A DNA stretch of 63,625 nucleotides from Chloroflexota bacterium (GTDB lineage: Bacteria > Vulcanimicrobiota > JAMCWD01), in the NCBI GenBank assembly GCA_023475345.1, contig JAMCWD010000003.1, positions 1 to 63,625 on the forward strand. The letters are read 5' to 3'. The notes under the pieces were generated by a model. That model did no database searches and was not told the DNA's origin. It was given only the letters and a program-made list of their open reading frames with translations. A program made the translations under genes and the position numbers. Of the stretch, positions 9,280 to 17,600 are shown piece by piece; within the stretch, counting starts at the first letter, position 1; the number at the start of each line of letters is the position of its first letter.

Positions 9280-9451
9280 GGTGTTTTCTCCCCGGCGCTT
9301 TCTTTGATCCGGAAATAGACTTCCCGCCCTCCACGTCTTTTTTCCGCGAAGCCGGGACAGGCTCGAAGTTATAAAAGATCAGGTAGCGGCCGTCGTCTTT
9401 TTCGCTCTCTTTTTTTATTATTTTATATGTTGTATGGTTTTCGGATTTCAT
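9272..9451 (-). CDS. Small hydrophilic protein in the galactose operon
   Basis: I chose the ATG at 9451, which overlaps the stop of the upstream small membrane protein as ATGA. The product has 59 residues, is strongly charged (KKESEKDDGRYLIFYNFEP, then a Ser/Lys/Arg-rich tail) and shows no membrane segment. Its 3' end overlaps the galT start. I do not recognise the family. Tight overlap on both sides supports it as a real, translationally coupled gene. It could assist the symporter or be a minor regulator, but nothing in the sequence proves this. Confidence 0.6.
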   Translation of the reverse strand: MKSENHTTYKIIKKESEKDDGRYLIFYNFEPVPASRKKDVEGGKSISGSKKAPGRKHRV

Positions 9452-9759
9452 TTCGCCCATTCTTTCGGCTTCCTGGACACGCAGTAAAAAATGATGCCGA
9501 TAAGAAGTATCAATAGCCCCCACCACAGGTTGAGGTTGAAGTTTATGCCGTATCGGTTCAGGTCATTTACCAGAGCCTCCGGGAGAGCGTATTTGCCGAA
9601 CTGGGTGAGGAGGCCTGTAAATGAAATTATCACGCCGTATATCAACAGCATAAGCCCGATGAAGTAGCGGATGTCCATGAAGCCCTCGGACTCGGCTGCA
9701 TGTGTTTCATCCATCTGCTTTATCCGATCACGGATCTCCTTTGTATGGGTATCGCTCAT
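9448..9759 (-). CDS. Small two-helix membrane protein linked to the sugar symporter
   Basis: A 103-residue protein with a charged N terminus (about residues 1-25) and two hydrophobic helices near residues 29-52 and 77-96, ending in a basic tail. It follows the SSS symporter gene by 24 bases and overlaps the next small gene. Small membrane proteins are often co-transcribed with SSS symporters, and a role as accessory subunit is the likeliest reading, but it is inferred from position only. Confidence 0.7.
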   Translation of the reverse strand: MSDTHTKEIRDRIKQMDETHAAESEGFMDIRYFIGLMLLIYGVIISFTGLLTQFGKYALPEALVNDLNRYGINFNLNLWWGLLILLIGIIFYCVSRKPKEWAK

Positions 9760-9783
9760 GATTTCCTCCTTAATGACTTTACT

Positions 9784-11484
9784 TTAGAAGAAGATGATGT
9801 TGAGGATTATTAATATAATCGACGCGATTATCGCCAGGATTACCGGGTTGTTGTGCCATGCGACTTTTTCCTTTACAGTTTTCGCGCCGAAGCCCCAGCA
9901 GAGGCCGCTCAATTCCTCGTCAGTACGCTTTTGCGTTATGAAGCTGACCAGTATTGTAACTCCGAAGCATGCGCACCATGCCCACCATGCGCGCCAGAAA
10001 TTTGCGCCCATAGCCTTGAAATCTATGGAGAGAATCCCCAGCTTATGCAGGATATCACCCTCGACGCCAAGCCCCATGCTGCTGCCGACATACATCAGGA
10101 TCGCAGCGCCGATGCCTGCAACAAGCCCCCAGAAGCCGCCCCATGGGGTCGCCCTCTTCCAGAACATCCCAAGGAGGAATGTTGCGAACAGAGGGGCGTT
10201 CACGAAAGAGAAGATCAACTGCATATAATCCATTATGGTTGCAAAACCCATCACGATATATGCCGTGAAGATGCTGATGATCACCCCGCCGATTGTTGCG
10301 GCGCGGCCCATCCAGACATAATGCTTATCGCTTGCTTTTTTGTTGATGTAGGCCTGGTAAATATCGTAAGTCCAGACAGTGGTAAACGCGGTAACGTTGC
10401 CCGCCATCCCCGACATGAAGCCCGCAAGGAGAGCCGTTATCCCCAGCCCTATCAATCCCGGCGGGTAGAATTTCTGCATCAGGAGCGGGAGCGCCATGTT
10501 ATAGGAATTAACCTGGTTGGCTTCCGGCGAAAGCGGCGGGAGCAGTACGATCGCCAGCAAGCCCGGCGTTACAACAAGCAACGGGATCGCCATCTTGAAG
10601 AAGCTTGCATAAATGGGAGCCCGCTGGGAGCTTGCCAGACTGTTCGCCGAAAATGCCCGCTGAATGACGAGGAAGTCGGTACACCAGTATCCGAATGATA
10701 GTACGAAACCAAGTCCCAGCGCGGTCCCCAGCCAGGTGATATCCATCGAGTTGTTGGTTGTTGCAAGAGGCCCCCAGGCATGGAGGAACCCGGACGCCCA
10801 CTTCTGGACATGGGGCAGGGTGCTGTTGTTGATCCCGTTGACCACGCCGTCCCAGCCGCCCACCGCTCTCAAGCCCAGTATGGGAAGGGGCAGAAGCCCC
10901 AGCCAGATCAGGAAGAACTGGATGACTTCGTTGAATATGGAAGATGTCAGCCCTCCCAGGACTACATAAACCAGGACTACCGCCGCTGAGAGTATGATGC
11001 TCATGTGAAGGTTCCAGCCCAGGAGCAGTTGGAAGATGATCGCCATCGAATACAGGCTTATACCGCTCATCAGAACGGTCATTATGGCAAAGGAAACCGC
11101 GTTCAAGCCCCTCGTGGCTTCGTTGAAGCGGAGGCTCAGATATTCCGGCACAGACCTGACCCTGGAGCCGTAATAAAACGGCATCATGAAAATAGCCAGG
11201 AAGAGCATTGCCGGAATAGCGCCTATCCAGTAGAAGTGGACGGTCTGGATCCCGTGCTGGTAAGAGTTGGCGGCCATGCCCAGCAGTTCCAGCGCCCCCA
11301 GGTTCGCCCCCAGGAAAGCAAGACCCGCAACCCAGCCAGGCATGCTCCTGCCCGATAGGAAGAAATCTTTCCCGGTCGTCGTATATCGCTTCAGAAGAAA
11401 GCCTATCCCAAGGACAAAGACAAAATAGATAAAAATAATAAGGTAATCTACAAAATGAGCTTTAAATAAAACCTGCTCCGCCAT
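9784..11484 (-). CDS. Na+/solute symporter (SSS family), probably for galactose or glucose
   Basis: A 566-residue integral membrane protein of the sodium:solute symporter family with about 14 hydrophobic helices. The early stretch DFFLSGRSMPGWVAGLAF is typical for SglT-type sugar carriers. It probably brings galactose into the cell with Na+, since galT and galK lie downstream on the same strand. The ATG at 11484 has a TAGGAGG ribosome site, and a 24-base imperfect inverted repeat sits just upstream in the leader. Substrate is inferred from the operon, not from residues I can verify. Confidence 0.9.
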   Translation of the reverse strand: MAEQVLFKAHFVDYLIIFIYFVFVLGIGFLLKRYTTTGKDFFLSGRSMPGWVAGLAFLGANLGALELLGMAANSYQHGIQTVHFYWIGAIPAMLFLAIFMMPFYYGSRVRSVPEYLSLRFNEATRGLNAVSFAIMTVLMSGISLYSMAIIFQLLLGWNLHMSIILSAAVVLVYVVLGGLTSSIFNEVIQFFLIWLGLLPLPILGLRAVGGWDGVVNGINNSTLPHVQKWASGFLHAWGPLATTNNSMDITWLGTALGLGFVLSFGYWCTDFLVIQRAFSANSLASSQRAPIYASFFKMAIPLLVVTPGLLAIVLLPPLSPEANQVNSYNMALPLLMQKFYPPGLIGLGITALLAGFMSGMAGNVTAFTTVWTYDIYQAYINKKASDKHYVWMGRAATIGGVIISIFTAYIVMGFATIMDYMQLIFSFVNAPLFATFLLGMFWKRATPWGGFWGLVAGIGAAILMYVGSSMGLGVEGDILHKLGILSIDFKAMGANFWRAWWAWCACFGVTILVSFITQKRTDEELSGLCWGFGAKTVKEKVAWHNNPVILAIIASIILIILNIIFF

Positions 11485-11497
11485 TGCCGCCTCCTAT

Positions 11498-11521
11498 GGG
11501 TTGTATTAAATGCTATAACCC
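11498..11521. promoter_or_regulatory. Inverted repeat upstream of the galactose operon, possible operator
   Basis: GGGTTGTA (11498-11505) and TATAACCC (11514-11521) form an imperfect palindrome (7 of 8 pairs) with an 8-base AT-rich centre. It lies just before the ribosome site of the symporter gene. Position and symmetry fit a repressor site or a leader hairpin. No regulator gene is adjacent. Confidence 0.4.
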
Positions 11522-11650
11522 GGAATTCGGTTTTGAAATAAAAAACCCTCCCCCTACAAGGAACACCAACTGTAAAGGTGAATAAGAACAGCCGGGAACA
11601 ATGTATTTTTCGCCGCGGAAAATTCCGTGGTTTCGATGCCGGAGGTTTGA

Positions 11651-12772
11651 ATGAGAATATTGAAAGTTTCGGTAATCCTGTGCTTTATATTGATGCTGGC
11701 GGGTTCGATTGTTTTTTCGGCTCCTTCCGAAGTTACGGGGACTTTCAAACTGTATTATCCGAGTGATTTAAAAGTAAACCAGGTCCACCAGCGCGCTGTT
11801 AACGGGGCTGTTTTAAAAGCTCTTTATTCGGCTTTGCCGGGCGCCGGCAAAAACGACAATTCCATCAAGCTTTCGATTAAGAAAAAAACCGGCAAATATT
11901 ATCTTGATTACGATATAGTCGGCGTTGACATTCAATATGTTCCGGGGAGGGGGAGGTCATATACCGCAAAAGTCAGTGTAATTCCCGATTACGTTGAGCT
12001 GGACAAGCTGGTCAAAAAAAACGGGGCTGCAAAAGCCGTTAATTTTTCGCCTGTGCTATACGTGGTACAGAAAGGCAGGTTCCTGAACAGTTGGAGCATC
12101 TCGCCCGCCCAGGATATGATTCTGAAGGAAGTGAAAAATTACAAGCTTACGATACTTTCGCCCGAAACTATGGAACCGCCGTTCAGCGCAGGCGAGGCAG
12201 CCGAACTGCTTGTCAAAACCAGGCCCGACAGGCGCATGATATCCCGCATCCCGGATGGAGGGATACTGGTGGGGCAGGTGGTTTTCAACCCCTTCGAATT
12301 CCGGCCAGAAGATGAAAAGGATCTTTACCGGCCCGCTTCGATGAAGCTGATATTGTTCAACAATAAAGGCGAGGCGTCCGAAACATTCAATGTAAAAGAA
12401 GGCGGCCTGGGAGAAGACCCCGATTCTGCAAATAACGACGTTCTGGAAAAGCTGTCGGTAAAAGCCGCTGAAACTCTTGCAGAAAGTCCCGGCAGGCAGC
12501 CCAAAAATCCTGCGAAGCATTATCTTCTGCTCGTTGACGAAGTTAAATCGAGATCTCAGATCGAGCCTGTCATATCCAGGCTCAAGGCGCATAATGGGAT
12601 TGAAGATGCGAAACTGATTTATTACTGGGGGGGCAAGGTGCTTGCGTTCATAGATATTAAGACCACCCTGAGCGCCGACCAGGTTGCAGGGATCCTTGTG
12701 TCTATAAAATCCCCCAGCTTGAGGCTCCTGGAGCATAACGGCAATTTCTTATATTTTCTCAAAGAATCCTGA
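11651..12772 (+). CDS. Exported protein of unknown function
   Basis: A 373-residue protein with a clear signal peptide, MRILKVSVILCFILMLAG..FSA, cleaved around residue 24. The mature part is soluble and beta-rich, with motifs such as GKYYLDYDIVGVDI and VVFNPFEF. Its last hundred residues include a possible ferredoxin-like segment (HYLLLVDEVKSRSQIEPVI). The start ATG has GGAGG eight bases upstream. I do not recognise the family. The EamA transporter gene begins six bases after the stop, so the two are probably co-transcribed. Confidence 0.75.
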   Translation: MRILKVSVILCFILMLAGSIVFSAPSEVTGTFKLYYPSDLKVNQVHQRAVNGAVLKALYSALPGAGKNDNSIKLSIKKKTGKYYLDYDIVGVDIQYVPGRGRSYTAKVSVIPDYVELDKLVKKNGAAKAVNFSPVLYVVQKGRFLNSWSISPAQDMILKEVKNYKLTILSPETMEPPFSAGEAAELLVKTRPDRRMISRIPDGGILVGQVVFNPFEFRPEDEKDLYRPASMKLILFNNKGEASETFNVKEGGLGEDPDSANNDVLEKLSVKAAETLAESPGRQPKNPAKHYLLLVDEVKSRSQIEPVISRLKAHNGIEDAKLIYYWGGKVLAFIDIKTTLSADQVAGILVSIKSPSLRLLEHNGNFLYFLKES

Positions 12773-12777
12773 TTTAA

Positions 12778-13686
12778 ATGAAGCTTTCCCCCGAAGCAAG
12801 ATCGCGGTTATGGGACCTGTCCCTGGTTTACTGCGCGGTGGTATGGGGATCTACTTTTTTCCTTACAAGACAGGCTTTAAGCGATGTCCATCCCGTAACT
12901 CTGGTGGCATACAGGTTCATCCTGGCAGGGCTCCTTTCCCTGCCGGTGGCCCTGTTTTTCAGGATGAAGCTTTTAGAAAACATCAGGGACGGCCTCCTGC
13001 TGGGTTCCATCCTCTGGATATTATATTTCTCACAGACGGTCGGGCTCAAATATACCACCGCCGGCAACTCCGGGTTCATTACAGGCCTGTTCGTCCTGTT
13101 CGTCCCGCTTTTCAACTGGTTCCTATGGAAAAGGAAGCCGAGCGCATCACAGGTAATCGCCGTAATCGTCGCGCTTTCCGGCCTGTGGCTTTTGACAGGC
13201 GGCGTTAAGGGAGCAAACGCGGGCGATATCATAACCCTTTTTTCCGCGGTAACCTACGCCCTCCATGTCCTGCTGACCGATAAAATAGTCCGCAAAGGCG
13301 TCAATATCTTAACCCTGTCAATACAACAGTTCCTGCTGGTAGGGCTGGTTTCTTTCGTTGTTATCGGGATATTCAACATCCCGCTCCGGGTAAGCAGCGT
13401 CTTTGCAGCGGGGGTTATCCTGTACCTGACGATTTTCCCGACGCTTTCGGCGTTTTTCCTCCAGTGTTTCGCGCAACGGCTGGTAAACCCCATCAAGGTG
13501 TCGCTGATATTCACGCTTGAGCCTGTGTTCGCGGCGGTTTTCGCATGGACCATAGGGGGAGAAAAAATGATCCCGGCATCGGCGGTAGGGGGCGGACTGA
13601 TTGTCGCCGCCATGATAATCTCGGAATTGCCGGGGCTTAAATTGAGGCTTAACAATAATAAAAATGCGAACGGGACAGGCGTCTAA
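12778..13686 (+). CDS. EamA/DMT-family transporter
   Basis: A 302-residue drug/metabolite transporter superfamily protein with ten predicted helices in two EamA repeats. The N-terminal helix carries the usual VVWGSTFFLTRQAL and YRFILAG pattern. The second repeat has GDIITLFSAVTYALHVLLTDK and ends with the LEPVFAAVFAWTIGGE motif typical of the family. It should export a small metabolite across the inner membrane; the substrate is unknown. It follows the orphan exported protein closely. Confidence 0.9.
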   Translation: MKLSPEARSRLWDLSLVYCAVVWGSTFFLTRQALSDVHPVTLVAYRFILAGLLSLPVALFFRMKLLENIRDGLLLGSILWILYFSQTVGLKYTTAGNSGFITGLFVLFVPLFNWFLWKRKPSASQVIAVIVALSGLWLLTGGVKGANAGDIITLFSAVTYALHVLLTDKIVRKGVNILTLSIQQFLLVGLVSFVVIGIFNIPLRVSSVFAAGVILYLTIFPTLSAFFLQCFAQRLVNPIKVSLIFTLEPVFAAVFAWTIGGEKMIPASAVGGGLIVAAMIISELPGLKLRLNNNKNANGTGV

Positions 13687-13800
13687 ATGCAGTGCCGGGT
13701 GAAATGTGAAACACCGTTGTATTAACGACTGTCTGCCGGGAAGGAATATCCGCCTGGAAAAAGAAATTTGATTTCTCATACAGGCAGTAGGCAAGTGGAT

Positions 13801-14631
13801 ATGGAAGAAAAAAATAAGATTGACATGAAGCGCCTGCTTCTTTTTTTTGTAGTCCTGGCCGCGGGCTGGGGCCTGATAGTTATGTTTTACTCTTTCCTTG
13901 CAGGGGGGAGCCTTTTTTCGATCATGAACGGCGGCGGCGTCCCGCGCTGGCTTGCTGTATCATACCTGCTGACTCTTTATGTCTTCGTCGTTTTAACGAT
14001 AATATATTTCTGGACGAGAGTTTTTCATATCCCGTTTCGGGCGCTGGGTCTGGGGGGCGGAATAAAATCCGTAAAGCTGTTTTCCGGGGGCGTTTGTCTG
14101 GGCCTCTTTATTTCTATAATATACGGGATGGCGCTGTTTATGGCTTCGGGAAAAGCGGAAGCGGGCTTCGGCGAAAATTTTGGCATGTTCCTTTTTTTGA
14201 ACATCCTTTCCGCGCTTGGCATTGCTTTCGGAGAAGAGCTTCTCTTCCGGGGTTTTTTCCTGGGCGTTTTCAGCAGGCGGTGGGGCCTGACGGGAGGCGT
14301 TCTGGCAAGCAGCTTCCTTTTCGCGCTTGCCCACATTTTCAGTCCCGGCGCCGTTGTAAATAAGATCATCCTGTTTACGGGCCTCGTTATTCTCGGGAGC
14401 CTCCTCTGTATTGCATTTATCAGGACGGGAATATTGTGGCTTTCCGTGGGAATACACTCGATGCTCATACTGGGGAGCATAGTCGAATCGAAGGCGGATC
14501 TCAGGGCCGGGCTTCCGGCGATGTTGTGGGGGGGGAACTGGAACCACCTGTCGGGGATAATGGGACTGGCGGCAATCTTGCTGCTTTTAGTCCTGGTGCT
14601 GATTTTTTTCAGAAAAAACAACCCGGCATAA
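13801..14631 (+). CDS. CPBP-family intramembrane metalloprotease
   Basis: A 276-residue polytopic membrane protein of the CPBP/Abi (Rce1-like) family. The diagnostic motif GEELLFRGFFLG (EExxxR) lies in the middle. A later histidine in FALAHIFSPG and another in SVGIHSMLIL complete the presumed zinc site. Members cleave prenylated or other membrane proteins, or act in bacteriocin immunity. The substrate here is unknown. I prefer the ATG at 13801 over an upstream in-frame TTG at 13768, because the upstream residues add no hydrophobic or conserved sequence. Confidence 0.85.
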   Translation: MEEKNKIDMKRLLLFFVVLAAGWGLIVMFYSFLAGGSLFSIMNGGGVPRWLAVSYLLTLYVFVVLTIIYFWTRVFHIPFRALGLGGGIKSVKLFSGGVCLGLFISIIYGMALFMASGKAEAGFGENFGMFLFLNILSALGIAFGEELLFRGFFLGVFSRRWGLTGGVLASSFLFALAHIFSPGAVVNKIILFTGLVILGSLLCIAFIRTGILWLSVGIHSMLILGSIVESKADLRAGLPAMLWGGNWNHLSGIMGLAAILLLLVLVLIFFRKNNPA

Positions 14632-14681
14632 GAGGGGCCGTAATAACCGCCGATTATTCTCCTTTCGGGTAATTCATTCTC

Positions 14682-17600
14682 TTAATATTTATACTTATAC
14701 CCGGGGATTTTCACGGGAGAATATCTTTTTTCCAGGGTTCCGTCCCCTATCTGGCCGTTATCGTTACTCCCCCATTCCCAGAGCGAGCCGTCTTTTGTAA
14801 TTGCAAGGCCGTGATGTCCCCCGGCGGCTATTGACATAACGTCTTTCATTTCGGTTTTTATGGGCCTGTTATTTAGAAGGATATTTTTGCCGATACCCAG
14901 TTCCCCGTTCCTGTTCATGCCCCAGCTCCAGACAACACCGTCTTTCTTGAGCGCCAGGGTGAATTCGTAGCCTCCCGCCATATTGACGACCCCGCTTATG
15001 GGAAGTTTTACAGGAAGGTCGACATTTTCGTAATCAAAGCCTTTTCCGCCCAGACAGTTGCCTATCTGTCCCGCACAATTCATCCCCCATGTCCAGAAAG
15101 AACCGTCTTCTAGAAGCGCAAGGCCGTGATGCCCGCCGCTTCTTAATAAAACGACGTTTTTCAACGGTATCCGGACAGGATGAGATTCATTGTCTTTTTT
15201 TCCCGAAGCAAGCTCCCCGTGGTCTCCTTCTCCCCATGACCATGCGGTTTCGTCACTGCGGAGGACATAACAATGGCCGTAACCTGCCGAGATCGAGATA
15301 GCGTTCCTGATCCCTTTTACCATGATGGGGGTATTCCTGTTAACGTTAGCGCCGTCTCCGAGCTGGCCGAATTCGTTGGCGCCCCATGTCCAGACCGTCC
15401 CGTCTTTTTTCAATGCAATACAATGGTTTCCGCCGGCTGAAACGGCGGTGATGCCGGACAGGCCGGTTACCATTACCGGGAGGGAGCTATCGACATAAGT
15501 GCCGTTTCCAAGCTGGCCCTGTTCATTTTTCCCCCATGTCCAGACCGTCCCGTCTTTTTTCAGCGCCATGCTGTGATAAGAACCCGCCGAAACCTGCCTG
15601 ACGCCGGTTAAGCCTTTAACCCTGACCATCCGGCTCCTGTGCTCCATAGTGCCGTCGCCCACCTGTCCGTGCAAATTATTGCCCCATGCGCCGACGGTGC
15701 CGTCTTTCATCAGAAGGAGCGTATGCCAGATCCCGCCCGCCATCGGGGGATTGATACAGGGTGTCAAAGAGGTATGTTTTAAATTTTTCCGGAACATCGG
15801 CCAGGGCGAATCGGCAAGTTTCCCGTCCCCGTATATGGCATGAAGTTTGCCGTCAAGAGATCCGATATAAACAGTTCCATCCGGGCCTATCGAAGGCGAC
15901 GACCATATATCTTTGCCCGTTGTATATTTCCATTTAAGCGTGCCGCCGGGGTTTACCGCATAAATGTTGTGGTCGTCCGAACCTATGTAAACCGTCCCGT
16001 CGGAACATAATGCCGGGGAGCTTCTTATATCGTTGGCCGAGGCGTATTTCCATTTAAAAGTCCCGTCGGGGTTCAGTGCGTAGAGGTGCCCGTCGTTCGA
16101 TCCCACATAAACCGAGCCGTCCGTCCCGACAACCGGCGACGAGTAAACATACCGTTTGGTAATGTAATACCATTTTACCGAGCCGTTATCAGGATCAAGG
16201 GCGTAAAGATTGAAATCGTTCGAGCCGATATAAACCGTACCGTCAGGGCCTATCGCGGGATTTCCGTCTATGCGGCATGTGGAAACATAATTCCACTTAA
16301 GCTTCCCGTCAGGGTGGAGCGCAAATATCATATCGTAAGCTTTGCCTGAATATATTGTCCCGTCAGACCCTACCGAAGGGGGCGAATATACGCCGAACCC
16401 GGCAAAATATCTCCACTTGAAAGTGCCGTCCGGGTTCAATGCATAGAGATGCTTGTCGTTAGAGCCGAAATAAACCGTACCGTCATGCCCGAGCGCCGCC
16501 GAAGAATGGATATATCCGCCGGTCTTATATTTCCATTTCATCGCGCCGTCGGGGTTCAGGGCATAAACATTGTTGTCCCACGAGCCGAAATAGATAGTGC
16601 CGTTATCGTCTATAGCAGGCGAAGATGTAACCATCCCGCCGGTTTTGAACGCCCACTTTTTACTCCCGTCAGGGTTCAGGGCGTAAAGGTTCTGATCGCA
16701 CGAGCCGAAGTAGATAGTGCCGTTATCGTCTATCGCGGCAGATGAGTACCTGATTTCGCCCCCTGTTTTGAAGCTCCATTTTTCGACGGCGAAGTTTATG
16801 CCGTTGGAAGTACCGTTCGGGGCAGTAACCGATACGGGGCCGGTCGTTGCATGTCCGGGGACGACGGCGTCGATGCGGTCATCGCTTACTACATCGAATC
16901 TTGCTTTAATCCCGTTGAATTTGACTTCTGCAGCCCCTATCAATTTCTTGCCGGTTATTACCACCGTATCCCCGCCTCTGCCGCAGGGGGAACTCAGGGA
17001 TTTTATGACAGGAGGCCCTGAAACCGGGGTTACTGTGAAACCGGCTTTATTTGACGGGCCTTCGGGAGAAGTGATTACAACAGGCCCGGTAGAAGCGTGG
17101 GCAGGGATTTCGGCCCTGATGTTGTTGTTGTCCAGCACGGCAAAACGGGCATTTACGCCGTTGAACACGGCCGCTTTCACGGTATAAAAATTGTTTCCCG
17201 CTATAAGAACTTCATCGCCCGGTCCGGCAGAAGACGGGGTTATCGATGTTATTTCAGGCGGGGCCGAAACGACTGTGAACATCATTCCGTTTGAATCACC
17301 CGGGCCGGAAGATACCTTTACAGTCCCTGTCGATGCGGTTTCCGGCACGGCCGCCTTTATAACGCCGTCACCGAGTATTTCGAATTTCGCTTCTTTACCG
17401 TTGAAAGTTACTTTTCCGGCTCCTGTAAAATTAACACCCTTAATGAGCACGGCGGCTTTCCGGCTCCCGCCTTCCGGCTCGATGGATATTATCGCCGGGG
17501 TTCTCACAACCCGGAAATCGAAGCCGTTTGAAGATCCCGCAGGTGTAATAACCATAACCTGCCCCGAAGTTGGGCCGGGAGGCACTATGGCTTCTATCTC

